From RGIG3102 sp045633415 (GTDB taxonomy: Bacteria > Bacillota > Clostridia > Oscillospirales > Ruminococcaceae), in assembly GCA_045633415.1 (NCBI GenBank), contig JAZQYH010000018.1, forward strand, positions 1 to 58,263: a stretch of 58,263 bases of DNA. Reading direction: 5' to 3'. The position numbers and the translations under genes were made by a program. Below are positions 29,413-38,481 of this stretch, one piece after another (position 1 is the stretch's first letter; every line of letters begins with the position of its first letter). The notes beneath the pieces were generated by a model, which worked only from the letters and a program-made list of their open reading frames with translations, did not search any database and was not told the origin of the DNA.

Positions 29413-30651
29413 TTATTCACCACCTTCCAGCCCATACAGGCTATACATTGCATCCATATCCTTGTTGAACTGTCGTTCCACATCCTTGTTGGAAAAGCTG
29501 ATGTGGGTTATACGGCAGATAAACGTGCGTATCCACGGCAACATCTCGGTGCTGTCGTACACACTGGCAGTAAATCTTGATGTGTTGGCATCCAGTTTTT
29601 CCACAGTGCCACAGCGTTTTTCACGTACAAGCCTGTTGTGGATGTGTTTTTCGCTGTCGGAATATGTAACGGTGAATTCCACCTGCTCCAGCCTCTGGTC
29701 TGATTTGCCCTGTGTGCTGACACCCCACATATGATGCTGCATACTGTCCAGTGTTTTGCGCAGTGTATCAAAGTCTGCACATTCTTCGCCCATTGTGACG
29801 GAATCAATGCGGTCAACCCTGAAGGATGTGATTCTGTCAAAGCGTGGTGAATAGGCCAGCAGATGCTGTCTTCCGTTCTGTACGCTGACAAATATGCGCA
29901 GTGGTACCACACTGTTTTCGGATATGTGGTCCTTGTGCCTGTTTACAGTTGTCAGTGTGATATGGCGTTTTTCGTTTATGGCGTTCAGCAACTGATACAG
30001 TATTTCGCTGTCCATTGCTGATGTAATGTAGTGATGTTTGAAGGCAAAATGATTTGTGTGGTTTTCTGCCCTGTCCAGAAGGTAAGAGCCCACAACACCA
30101 CAAGGCGCTGTTTCAGAGAAGAAATCCAGACAGTCTGCACTGCACATAGGGGTGGACTTTGCACGGCTGTAACAGGAGGTCTTGCCTTTCTTCTGCGTAA
30201 CAATCAGTCCCTGCTGTGTGTATTCTTTCAGCTTTTTGCGCACAGTGGATTCGTCAAACTCCATAGGCAATTCAAACACAGACAGCCTTTCTTCAATGCC
30301 GTCCATAATTTCAGTCAGTGGCAGACTGATATCCTCTGTATAAAGAATATCAAATATCATAAAATGCAAAGTGATATCCTTGTCTGTAAAACTTTTTGCT
30401 TTCCAGCCTTTATACAAAGGGTTATGTTTTGACAGGCGGCTGTCTATGGAAAGAAAAACATTTTTGCCTTCTGCACTCTGACGAAACTGCATATATTCCC
30501 CCAGCCAGCTGTCTATCCTGCGCCTTTCGTCATCGTAGGAGCGGACGCTTTTAGCAGAAAATTCATCACGGCTTTTAAAGCCGTATACAAAAAATTCTCG
30601 CATATAATCACGTGAACGATTAAAGTTTTTTATAAGTTCGCTGTAAGCCAT
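29413..30651 (-). CDS. WYL-domain transcriptional regulator (first of a tandem pair)
   Basis: 412 residues. The N-terminal part is helical (SRDYMREFFVYGFKSRDEF) and a winged HTH lies near 125-165 (FDESTVRKKLKEYTQQGLI, TQKKGKTSCYSR). The WYL domain follows from about 225: EKRHITLTTVNRHKD, PLRIFVSVQNGRQHLLAYS and the diagnostic FDRITSFRVDRIDSV. The C-terminus is a WCX-like extension (WIRTFICRITHISFSNKDV). GGAGGGG lies before the ATG. It is downstream of the ankyrin gene by 29 bases and directly upstream of the second WYL protein. A sensor for RNA ends or nucleotides controlling the adjacent RNA system is a reasonable inference. Confidence 0.85.
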   Translation of the reverse strand: MAYSELIKNFNRSRDYMREFFVYGFKSRDEFSAKSVRSYDDERRRIDSWLGEYMQFRQSAEGKNVFLSIDSRLSKHNPLYKGWKAKSFTDKDITLHFMIFDILYTEDISLPLTEIMDGIEERLSVFELPMEFDESTVRKKLKEYTQQGLIVTQKKGKTSCYSRAKSTPMCSADCLDFFSETAPCGVVGSYLLDRAENHTNHFAFKHHYITSAMDSEILYQLLNAINEKRHITLTTVNRHKDHISENSVVPLRIFVSVQNGRQHLLAYSPRFDRITSFRVDRIDSVTMGEECADFDTLRKTLDSMQHHMWGVSTQGKSDQRLEQVEFTVTYSDSEKHIHNRLVREKRCGTVEKLDANTSRFTASVYDSTEMLPWIRTFICRITHISFSNKDVERQFNKDMDAMYSLYGLEGGE

Positions 30652-30680
30652 AACACCCCTCCTTTAAAATTATTGTGTGT

Positions 30681-31307
30681 TTATACTGTGGCAATTAAAT
30701 TGTCCATAGCATCAAGTATTTCGCCTGTCAGATGATAACCATCATCACAAAGAATAAAGTTCAGATGATATTGCTCCATATTGTTTTTGTCAAATTCACC
30801 GATTATTTTTGGGACAATATACTCGTTTGCACCGCCATATGCAATTAAAAGTATAAAAAATTTTACACGATATTCCCAGCTTCTGTTGTAACTGTCTGCG
30901 TTGAACACTTCATAGCATACATAGGACAGCAAATCTTCCTTTTCTATTTCGATAAGTGGATTTGCGCCATAGTCCAGCATCAGCTGTGCTATTTCAAGGC
31001 CAGCTTTATGGTCTTCTTCACTGTCCCCAGGGGAATACTGCATATCCCAGAATGGATTTTCCTGATGAAGGGGGTATTTTTCGCAAAGTATAAAATTAGG
31101 GTCTGCACCATTTTCAAGCAGAAGCCTTACCATTTTCACATTGGTGTGTAAACAGGCTTCTTTTAAAAAGGTGTTTGTCATAGTTGGTTTTTTCGGGTCT
31201 GAATTCAGCTCATCATTGATATCAACACTTCTGATAAGTGGCAGTGCCTGTTCTTTGTCAAAATCAATGTTGGCGCACATTTTCAATAATTCTGTTATAT
31301 TATTCAT
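30681..31307 (-). CDS. Ankyrin-repeat protein
   Basis: 208 residues. Ankyrin repeats are visible: NTFLKEACLHTNVKMVRLLL ending NGADPNF near 45-75 and GLEIAQLMLDYGANPLIEI near 105-125, with a weaker third unit (FFILLIAYGGANEYI). The ends are less regular. Ankyrin proteins serve protein-protein contacts; there is no enzyme motif here. AAAGGGAG lies about 10 bases before the ATG. It heads the ankyrin-WYL-WYL operon behind its own promoter and paired operator-like sites, downstream of the DUF2201 gene. Confidence 0.8.
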   Translation of the reverse strand: MNNITELLKMCANIDFDKEQALPLIRSVDINDELNSDPKKPTMTNTFLKEACLHTNVKMVRLLLENGADPNFILCEKYPLHQENPFWDMQYSPGDSEEDHKAGLEIAQLMLDYGANPLIEIEKEDLLSYVCYEVFNADSYNRSWEYRVKFFILLIAYGGANEYIVPKIIGEFDKNNMEQYHLNFILCDDGYHLTGEILDAMDNLIATV

Positions 31308-31406
31308 TATATCAGTCTCCCTTTCATCGAAAGTAAAACATTTATTTTAAATAAGATACTTACTGAAAGTCCAGCAAGTGTTATTTAATTCAGATGGTTT
31401 GTATTT

Positions 31407-31436
31407 ATTTTAGCACGAGTTTGCACACTCTATCAA
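31407..31436 (-). promoter_or_regulatory. Promoter of the ankyrin-WYL-WYL operon
   Basis: On the minus strand, TTGATA (31431-31436), an 18-base spacer and TAAAAT (31407-31412). The spacer contains the near-palindrome at 31417-31430. Confidence 0.5.
31417..31430. promoter_or_regulatory. Operator-like near-palindrome, copy 1
   Basis: GAGTTTGCACACTC is a palindrome apart from one position per half. It lies between -35 and -10, where a bound regulator would block the polymerase. A related site GATTTGCAAACTC is at 31457-31469. Confidence 0.45.
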
Positions 31437-31456
31437 CGGGGATGTAAGCCGTGTGT

Positions 31457-31469
31457 GATTTGCAAACTC
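31457..31469. promoter_or_regulatory. Operator-like site, copy 2
   Basis: GATTTGCAAACTC repeats the core of the upstream site, with centres 39-40 bases apart, close to four helical turns. It lies just upstream of the -35 on the minus strand. Confidence 0.35.
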
Positions 31470-31472
31470 AAT

Positions 31473-32771
31473 TTATTTTAACATTCTTACTGTCACACCC
31501 CAAGGTGGCACAGCGCTTTTATTGTTTATCAGCCATAAAACAGGTACGCCCATAGCGGCGTTCTGTGATGGCCACGGCGCATAGCCATCAGTAAGTATTA
31601 CTATGGCTTTTGGCAGTTTGTATTTCATATGTTTTTCTATATAGTCAAATATACAATGAAAGCTGGTTCCGCCCCCGCTATTTGTACGCTTGATATTCAG
31701 CTGTTTTTCATCGCTAAACTCTACAGGCTCCACCACGTCGGTGTCAAAAAAACCAACCCACCCACATAGCCTGCCGCTGAACTGGTCAATGCCGTCTTTT
31801 ATGGCAGAGTAGGCCTGGTTTATAGCTTTGTCGCTCATTGACCCAGATGTGTCAACCATAAAAAGAATATCCTGAACAGAAATGTCAGTTACATTGAAAT
31901 CCGGCAGGAAGAAATCGCTGTCAGCAAAACGTCTGTCCGGTGGGCTGAAGGTATAGTCGCAGTTGTTCTGCTGTATAAATTCCTGCAATAAGGTGCGCCA
32001 GTCAACCTGTGATTCCTTTATTTCTTCCAGCGTTCTTTTGGCGGCATATGGCACGGTGTCAAAAGATTCAGAATCTGCGGCAATGGATACAGTCTGAATC
32101 ACTTCTATCAGGTCCTGTGTCCGTTTTTCACGTATAATTTTTATTTCTTCTTCATCCTTGCCCCATCGGGTATGGTCATCCCACAAAGGCGAGTCATTAT
32201 CCCCACCACCAAAAGGCTGTGGAATATCACTTGCTTCACCCAATGGAAAAGGGAAAACGTCTCCGTCCTTGCTGGAGATGAAGCAATTGGGCTCCTGGTC
32301 AGAATCGTGTTTCAGCTTTTCCAACAGCGCCACATATATTTCTTCGGCATTGTAAAGATAGCCTTCCTTTCCATCGGGGGCAGTATGCATTGATATGCCA
32401 TATTCCTTCAGGGTTATACTGTTCAGGTTCATATTGTTTTCCAACAGAATATTGGAATTTATAACAATGTCACAGGCAATGTTGAAAAGGTTCTGGTTCA
32501 GTTCTTTGCCTCTTGCACAGTGTTGCAGTACAACGTGAAGAAGCTCGTGCATCATAACAAAGTCCAGCTCTTCATCACTGAGCTTTTCAAGAAATCCAGT
32601 GCCGAAAACAATACGTGTGCCGTCTGTGTATGCAGTGTCCACATTTTCATCCACAGTAAATATCATTCGCATAAGCAACAGCCCATAAAAGCTGTGGTGG
32701 TTCAGTATACGCATACGGGACAGAAGCAATCTTTGTGTGTATCGTATTATTTTTTCTTTAGTTAAAGCCAT
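31473..32771 (-). CDS. DUF2201 protein: putative metallopeptidase plus vWA
   Basis: 432 residues. The N-terminal half has a zincin-like motif, VMMHELLHVVLQHC near residues 65-80 (HExxH). The C-terminal ~170 residues are a vWA fold with MIDAS DILFMVDTSGSMSDK near 300-315, TNSGGGTSF near 360 and VILTDGYAPWP near 385. This two-domain layout is the DUF2201 family, which travels with MoxR ATPases as chaperone-like pairs that remodel or activate partner complexes. The start overlaps the end of the MoxR gene by 14 bases, so they are translationally coupled. Helicase, MoxR and this gene form one operon. Confidence 0.88.
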   Translation of the reverse strand: MALTKEKIIRYTQRLLLSRMRILNHHSFYGLLLMRMIFTVDENVDTAYTDGTRIVFGTGFLEKLSDEELDFVMMHELLHVVLQHCARGKELNQNLFNIACDIVINSNILLENNMNLNSITLKEYGISMHTAPDGKEGYLYNAEEIYVALLEKLKHDSDQEPNCFISSKDGDVFPFPLGEASDIPQPFGGGDNDSPLWDDHTRWGKDEEEIKIIREKRTQDLIEVIQTVSIAADSESFDTVPYAAKRTLEEIKESQVDWRTLLQEFIQQNNCDYTFSPPDRRFADSDFFLPDFNVTDISVQDILFMVDTSGSMSDKAINQAYSAIKDGIDQFSGRLCGWVGFFDTDVVEPVEFSDEKQLNIKRTNSGGGTSFHCIFDYIEKHMKYKLPKAIVILTDGYAPWPSQNAAMGVPVLWLINNKSAVPPWGVTVRMLK

Positions 32772-33873
32772 TCAGTATCTTTCCTTTACTTTGCATCCAT
32801 TCATACACTTCTGGTATTGCCATCAGCTTGTGCTTGAAAGATGGGCTGATGTTCAGATAGTTTTTCATAAGCATTGTATAAAAATCTGCAGGCATTTTAG
32901 AAGCGTATTTTATAGAGTTGAGTATGCCCTCCATATCATCTGGATGACCTTTGGCATAATAGGTCATCTGTGAGATAAGACTGTACAGGCTGTCTGTGTT
33001 CTGTGGTACAGAATGCTCCCCGCCTTTGAATATCTTTTCTGCGTCTGGCAGACCACTGTGAGATTTTGCCCAGCCACGAAATTCCGTTGCCAGACCTGTA
33101 CCTACAATACCTGCAATAAATGGATACATCTGACTTACGTCATCGTCTATGTTGTTCAGAATATTGCTTACCATTTCCCAACTGCGTGGGGTGGAAAATG
33201 CCAAGTCGTCATTGGTCGGGTCAAAATTCATAAGATAGTGCTGGCGTGCTACAAGGAAATCTATGACCTTACGGTTTATTCCTTTTTCTTCTGCCCATCT
33301 GCGCCACGCTTTGAAGCTGTGGGTTACCTGAATATGCATAAGCCTGTTTGCCAGCGCCTTTGGCATTTTGTATGCCACAGATTTGTCTGTGGTGCGGTTG
33401 CCTGCGGCAATTACTATGCAGTTTTCAGGCAGACGATGTTCGCCTACAGTGCGGTCAAGGGTAATCTGATAGGCCGCTGCCTGCACTGACTGTGGTGCGG
33501 CAGAAATTTCATCAAGAAAAAGTATATTGACCACGCTGTCATCGGTATCCATCTGGAATATTTCAGGCTTCAGCCACACTGCAGACTGCCTGTTTTTGTC
33601 GGCAACAGGGATACCCCTTAAATCTACAGGGTTAAAAAGGATAAGGCGCACATCTGTAACCTTAACCTTTTTACCTGTATGCAGGGAAATTCTGTTGGCT
33701 ATCTGTGTAATAGCCTGTGATTTGCCCACACCAGGCGCACCCCACAGCATTGCTGAAGGTATGGTTTTCAGCGGTATTCTGTGATCAATGGCATGGATAT
33801 ACATTTCTGAAAACCTGTCCACAAGTTCTTCTGTATTCATAACAGGAATATCTGCAAGATTTGCATCACTCAT
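32758..33873 (-). CDS. MoxR family AAA+ ATPase
   Basis: 371 residues from the ATG at 33873, which overlaps the helicase stop (TAATG). Walker A is MLWGAPGVGKSQAI near residues 45-58, Walker B VNILFLDEISAAP near 120-132, and the sensor region CIVIAAGNRTTDKS near 155. MoxR ATPases act with vWA proteins as chaperones that insert metal or remodel complexes. The neighbour DUF2201 protein supplies the vWA partner. The genes before and after overlap it by 1 and 14 bases, so equal expression is expected. A role in loading or activating the Ro60-like/RtcB machinery or the helicase is inference. Confidence 0.88.
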   Translation of the reverse strand: MSDANLADIPVMNTEELVDRFSEMYIHAIDHRIPLKTIPSAMLWGAPGVGKSQAITQIANRISLHTGKKVKVTDVRLILFNPVDLRGIPVADKNRQSAVWLKPEIFQMDTDDSVVNILFLDEISAAPQSVQAAAYQITLDRTVGEHRLPENCIVIAAGNRTTDKSVAYKMPKALANRLMHIQVTHSFKAWRRWAEEKGINRKVIDFLVARQHYLMNFDPTNDDLAFSTPRSWEMVSNILNNIDDDVSQMYPFIAGIVGTGLATEFRGWAKSHSGLPDAEKIFKGGEHSVPQNTDSLYSLISQMTYYAKGHPDDMEGILNSIKYASKMPADFYTMLMKNYLNISPSFKHKLMAIPEVYEWMQSKGKILNGFN

Positions 33874-36800
33874 TACATTTCGTCTCCCAACTGTATTGCT
33901 ATTTCTTTCAGCTGTTTTTGGCACAGCTGAATATCTTCTGTATAGTCGCTTATTTTTTCAATTTCGGCTTTTACAGTTCTTTGTCTGTTTGTATAGTTTT
34001 CAAGACCGCATGTGAAGTCGTCAAGCTTTGACGGCAAACTGTTTATAAAATTATCGATTTTTATAAGGTTACCCACATCGCTGTCACCCAGTTCCATACG
34101 GTAGCGGCCATTGTTTATAAGCCATATGTATGGTTTGCCCTCGCTCATATTGGCAGGTATTACTATATTGAACCCACGGTACTGCATCAGTGCTTTTTCT
34201 TTTTGCGCCAGTGTGTTGGATTTTACAGCCTCAGCCAGTCTTTCACGGATATATTTTCGCTGGTTAGTGTCATAGTTGTCTGCACCGACAGTGCTTTCAA
34301 TATCTTTTTTGCAGTTTGTTATTACTCTTTCCTGATTGCTGATAAGTGCAGGCAGTTCCAGCAATTCATTACGCAGTCTGTTGTGCAGTTCACTGGCTTT
34401 TGCCTGTAGTGTAATAAATCTGCGAAGCAGGTTTGTCTGTTCCACATACTGTTTTATCAGTGGATTGCCCACAGCCAGTGCCTTTACTTCGCCATAATTC
34501 AGCGCAGTTTCACTGATATCTTCACATTCTGCCCTTGTGGTACAGCCAGACAATATTTCGGAAATAAAATTCTGCTTTGTTTCCAATAGCTGCCACGAAT
34601 AGGCATCAAAACTTCCCTCGGTGATATAGCGGTAGATGTATACCTGTGCATTGCTGTTACCCTGGCGAAGAATACGACCTTCACGCTGGGTTATATCAGC
34701 AGGGCGCCACGGTACATCAAGGTGATGCAGGGCGATAAGCCTGTCCTGAACATTTACCCCTATACCCAGCTTGAAAGTTGAGCCTATAAGCACTCGCACC
34801 ATACCGTTGCGCATATCTCTGAACAGCTTTTCACGTTTTTCATCGTTGTCGGCATCGTGGATAAATGCAATTTCATATGCGGGAATACCATGGCTCACCA
34901 GCATTCTTTTAAGCTCATCATAAACATTGAAACTGTTTTTTGGTGTGGAAATATCGCAGAATACCAGCTGTGTACTGCGCTGTTTTTCGGTGTCTGTCCA
35001 TATGTCATATATGTTTCTTGCACAGTAGCCTATCTTACCCATGTGTATATTGATGTTATCTATATTTACAAGGCGCAGATCAAGAGCTGCTTTTCTGCCA
35101 TCGGAGGTTATCTTCAGCATATTGTCATCGTAACGGCTTACACGGCGTTTGCGTATTCGCTCTGCCCTTTCAGAAATCTCTTTCAGATAATCGGTAAATT
35201 CCTGTGTTCGCATAACCTTTATATCATCGTAGGCATCAAGATATGGGATATCGGCATCCCTGCCTTTTTTGTGAAAATCAGCAATATCGGAAATCATAGC
35301 TGTCAGCTGTGGCAGATTATGGAATTTTGACAGGCGCATAACATAGCGGTAGTTACTAGTGTCTACATCAATTTCAAACTCAATAATCTTCCGTGCAAAC
35401 ATACCAACCCAACTGTCAAAGTTTTCGAGTCCTGCCAGCTTCAGCTGTCCGTTTTGCAGGTATCTCTGGAAAGTGTAAATATCTGATATAGAATTGGTAA
35501 TCGGTGTGCCTGTTGCCATAACCACACCGCCACCGCCATTCTGCTTCTGCACAATATGTACCTTGTCCATCATATCCCGACATTTCTTTGACCCTGTAAT
35601 GTTGATGCCTCTGGCGCCGTTTGTGTTTTCGATAGGTACATTTTTGAAATTATGGGCTTCGTCAACAAAAAGCCTTGTAACGCCCAGATGGTCAAAGCAC
35701 AGTTCCTCGCCATCTTCACCAATAAGATGTTCAAGCTTGGCAAGGGCTTTTATAATTTTTTCGTGCCTGTTTTTCAGCGCCCTTGTAGTTTTGTGCTTGT
35801 TGGAAAGATTTTTGTTGATTTCTTCTTTCAGCTTTCTGTACTTTTCCACATAGGCAGTGGCAGACAGGCTTATTCTTTCAAAACAGCTGTATGGAATGAT
35901 AATGGCATCCCAGTCATCTTCCTTTATGGTGTACAAAGTAGATTTTCTGCGGTTTGCAGTGAAATCCCGCGGCTCGATACACAGCACTTTTGCATCAGGA
36001 TACATTTGCAAAAACAATGAGTGCCATTGCCCTGTAATGTTATTTGGCACAACATACATATTCTTTTGTGAAAGTCCCATTCTTTTCAGTTCCATACCTG
36101 CGGCTATCATAACATAGGTTTTGCCACAGCCCACTTCGTGTGCCAGCAGTACATTTGGTGAAAACAGTATTCTTGCCACAGCGTCTTTCTGATATGGATA
36201 AAGCTGAACATTGTCAGACATTTCTGGAAACTGCAGAAAAGAGCCGTCATATCTTCGGCGTACCCTTTGTCTGAACTGATTTTTGAAAATGGTTTTCAGT
36301 CGTCGGCTTCTGTCTGGGTCCGACCACAGCCAACGGGTAAATTTTTCATTGATTTTCTTCTGTTTTTCAATGGCGTCCATAGTGTCCGGCTGATTCAGTA
36401 TGCGCCTGCCAGTTATCCTGTCTGTGTCATATATTGCGATTTCTTTCAGATTCAGTGTCTTTTCTATGATTTCAAGGGCGTTCAGCCTGTATGTGCCATA
36501 GGTGGTTGTGGAGGCAATGCTTTTGCCATATCGGTTCTTATATGGCAGTTCCCAACTGCCAGTCAGTTCATCGTGAATCGTAGCAAATGCGGATTTACTG
36601 GTGCTGGAAACCCATCTTTTATGTATGTCGCCACAGAGGTACTCTATAAAATCATCAATCACATCAGCAGGTATCCATGGTGAGCCCAGCGCGGCATAAA
36701 TATCGGCTTCTTCAACCATATCTGCCACTACTGCTTTCAGTGCAGTTACATTGTCTTCGAAATAGCCCTTGTATGCTTTGTTAGCTTTTATAGCTGTTTC

Positions 36801-37304
36801 CAGTTTGTCGGTAACATCACCAGAGAGATATTCTTCGGCTGTTTCCCAGCCTTTGTAAAAGCACTCTTTCCATCTCAGTGGATTCTGGTATATAGCTCCT
36901 TTAAGTGCGCTGATAACTGTTTTGTACTCTTCGCCTGTGATGGAAGAAATATATTCTATATCTACGTTGCCAAGATTGTTCAGCGAATACACTAGCCCGT
37001 CAGAAATGCTGTCTGCCTGTACATCTGCCGTTTTTATATCTGTATCAAAGGGATTTATCCAGTCCATAGGCAAATCCATACTTGTCACTTCAAGGATGTG
37101 GGCATCCTGCTTTTCTTTCTGTATGGCATCTTCGATTTCTTTTGCCTTACGTTTACTGTCTTCCAGTTCCTTTTTTCTCAGCATATCTCTTTCCGCCATA
37201 AGCCTTCGGATAAGCGCTGTCAGCTGTGCTGAAGAAAGAGATTCTGTTTCTCCGACAATGCTGTCGAGAATTCCCAAAGTATCACCATCAAACTTATCTG
37301 CCAT
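33873..37304 (-). CDS. SNF2-like DEAD/DEAH helicase, large
   Basis: 1143 residues. After a ~330-residue N-terminal region come the helicase motifs: YPYQKDAVARILF (Q-like), Walker A LAHEVGCGKTYVM near 390, DEAH box RLFVDEAHNFKN near 530, motif III VMATGTPITNS near 580, motif V FKLGIGVNVQDRL near 840 and motif VI QREGRILRQGN near 865. The C-terminus is coiled-coil-rich. The pattern is that of SNF2/RapA-like helicases found on conjugative plasmids and phages. The ATG at 37304 has AGGAGG 8 bases upstream. A palindrome at 37345-37360 precedes it. First gene of the helicase-MoxR-DUF2201 operon; whether it acts on DNA or RNA cannot be told from sequence. Confidence 0.85.
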   Translation of the reverse strand: MADKFDGDTLGILDSIVGETESLSSAQLTALIRRLMAERDMLRKKELEDSKRKAKEIEDAIQKEKQDAHILEVTSMDLPMDWINPFDTDIKTADVQADSISDGLVYSLNNLGNVDIEYISSITGEEYKTVISALKGAIYQNPLRWKECFYKGWETAEEYLSGDVTDKLETAIKANKAYKGYFEDNVTALKAVVADMVEEADIYAALGSPWIPADVIDDFIEYLCGDIHKRWVSSTSKSAFATIHDELTGSWELPYKNRYGKSIASTTTYGTYRLNALEIIEKTLNLKEIAIYDTDRITGRRILNQPDTMDAIEKQKKINEKFTRWLWSDPDRSRRLKTIFKNQFRQRVRRRYDGSFLQFPEMSDNVQLYPYQKDAVARILFSPNVLLAHEVGCGKTYVMIAAGMELKRMGLSQKNMYVVPNNITGQWHSLFLQMYPDAKVLCIEPRDFTANRRKSTLYTIKEDDWDAIIIPYSCFERISLSATAYVEKYRKLKEEINKNLSNKHKTTRALKNRHEKIIKALAKLEHLIGEDGEELCFDHLGVTRLFVDEAHNFKNVPIENTNGARGINITGSKKCRDMMDKVHIVQKQNGGGGVVMATGTPITNSISDIYTFQRYLQNGQLKLAGLENFDSWVGMFARKIIEFEIDVDTSNYRYVMRLSKFHNLPQLTAMISDIADFHKKGRDADIPYLDAYDDIKVMRTQEFTDYLKEISERAERIRKRRVSRYDDNMLKITSDGRKAALDLRLVNIDNINIHMGKIGYCARNIYDIWTDTEKQRSTQLVFCDISTPKNSFNVYDELKRMLVSHGIPAYEIAFIHDADNDEKREKLFRDMRNGMVRVLIGSTFKLGIGVNVQDRLIALHHLDVPWRPADITQREGRILRQGNSNAQVYIYRYITEGSFDAYSWQLLETKQNFISEILSGCTTRAECEDISETALNYGEVKALAVGNPLIKQYVEQTNLLRRFITLQAKASELHNRLRNELLELPALISNQERVITNCKKDIESTVGADNYDTNQRKYIRERLAEAVKSNTLAQKEKALMQYRGFNIVIPANMSEGKPYIWLINNGRYRMELGDSDVGNLIKIDNFINSLPSKLDDFTCGLENYTNRQRTVKAEIEKISDYTEDIQLCQKQLKEIAIQLGDEM

Positions 37305-37344
37305 AAAAGACACCTCCTTTTATACATATTAAAACATACAAGGT

Positions 37345-37360
37345 GTACAAAAATTTGTAC
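37345..37360. promoter_or_regulatory. WYL operator candidate, helicase operon copy
   Basis: GTACAAA and TTTGTAC surround AA, a 7-2-7 palindrome 40 bases before the helicase start codon. A near-identical site precedes the WYL gene at 38403-38418. Confidence 0.6.
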
Positions 37361-37383
37361 TGGCTATCAGAATAAGCAAAAAA

Positions 37384-37408
37384 AGAACAGCTTTTCAGCT
37401 GCTCTTTT
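37384..37408 (-). terminator. Terminator of the WYL gene upstream of the helicase
   Basis: On the minus strand AGAGCAGCT pairs with AGCTGTTCT (one G-T), followed by a run of T. On the plus strand the same pair becomes an A-C mismatch, so it points to the minus-strand WYL gene. Confidence 0.75.
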
Positions 37409-37410
37409 GA

Positions 37411-38364
37411 TTACAAATATCTGTTATTTTTTATAATTTCCACTATCTCGTCTCGCAGCCACTGTGGCTGGATAACTTCCACATATTGCATATACTGCAT
37501 TGCCCAGTATTTCATGCCCTTTGGTGAAACTTTTACTCTGGCTACAAAGGTTTCTTCGTCTTTATTTACAAGACTTACAGACACCCCGAATTTATCGATA
37601 ACATCGTCTATAACGTTTTTGGAACAATGCATTATAACTTCTTCCGGTTCACCGGCAAAGGCGTAGATGGCATTTTCGATTTCCTTGTTGCTTTCCAGCG
37701 GTCTGTCGATATCCTCTTCCAGTATTTCAATGTCACGCATGCGGTCAATTTTGTAAAAGCTGGTGTCGTTGTAACCACAGTAATTGCACACAAGATAGTA
37801 ATGTTCGTTCATATATACCATCTGGTATGGGTTTACAATATATTTTCTTTCACGGCGGGGAATCAGATTTTTCCCCAGGTCATATTTGAGATATGTAAAG
37901 CTTACCTTCTTTTTAAGGCTTATAGCTTCGTCCAGTTCTTCAATATTGAGAAAAACCTGTTTGTTGTCGGTTTTTCTTTCACGGTTTACCAGTTTGAGAT
38001 GGCGGTATCTTTTGCGCTTGTGCACACTTACCTGGTTTTGCAGTTTTTTGATAAGCTGTTCTGACTGCCTTGCAGATATAAAAGGGAAAGAATAAACTGC
38101 ATCACAAAGCAGAAGAACTTCACTGCTTTCAATATCTCTTGAGCGCAGGTAATAGCCCTCTTTGTTTTCTTCATAAAGTGATATGTCGTAACCAAGGTCT
38201 GTCAGCAAAGACATTGCAGAATAAACAGTACGCCTGTCAGGTTTCAGTCCGTACAGAATATTCATCTTGGTCAGTATATCCTTCATTGACATTATATTTT
38301 CTTCGTCAGAATACTCTTTCAGCACTTCCAAAAGACATATTGTAATGGCTTTGTCAGTAATCAT
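37411..38364 (-). CDS. WYL-domain transcriptional regulator
   Basis: 317 residues from the ATG at 38364 with GAGAGGTG upstream; the frame can be read 30 codons further but crosses the operator. The N-terminal winged HTH (MSMKDILTKMNILYGLKPDR then RTVYSAMSLLTDLGYDI) is followed by the WYL core (KKVSFTYLKYD near 165, NPYQMVYMNEHYYLVCNY near 195 and FYKIDRMRDIEI) and a WCX end. It has the same architecture as the WYL protein at 19622-20599. A GTRCAAA-N2-TTTGTAC palindrome lies in front of this gene and of the helicase operon, so it probably controls both. Confidence 0.85.
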   Translation of the reverse strand: MITDKAITICLLEVLKEYSDEENIMSMKDILTKMNILYGLKPDRRTVYSAMSLLTDLGYDISLYEENKEGYYLRSRDIESSEVLLLCDAVYSFPFISARQSEQLIKKLQNQVSVHKRKRYRHLKLVNRERKTDNKQVFLNIEELDEAISLKKKVSFTYLKYDLGKNLIPRRERKYIVNPYQMVYMNEHYYLVCNYCGYNDTSFYKIDRMRDIEILEEDIDRPLESNKEIENAIYAFAGEPEEVIMHCSKNVIDDVIDKFGVSVSLVNKDEETFVARVKVSPKGMKYWAMQYMQYVEVIQPQWLRDEIVEIIKNNRYL

Positions 38365-38402
38365 ACGTTGCACCTCTCTGCTTTTAGTATATATGTTCGT
38401 AT

Positions 38403-38418
38403 GTGCAAATATTTGTAC
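38403..38418. promoter_or_regulatory. WYL operator candidate, autoregulatory copy
   Basis: GTGCAAA and TTTGTAC surround TA; one mismatch from a perfect 7-2-7 palindrome. It lies between a TATAAT (minus strand, 38428-38433) and the WYL start codon, a position suited to repression. Confidence 0.6.
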
Positions 38419-38481
38419 ACCTGTTATATTATAATGATACCATAAAATAAACACACAAGATAGAACAAAATGGAGGAAATT

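Noticed and set aside
31473..32771. DUF2201 protein as a plain secreted metalloprotease
   Set aside because: No signal peptide, a vWA domain is fused and the gene is coupled to MoxR, so a cytoplasmic chaperone-type role fits better.
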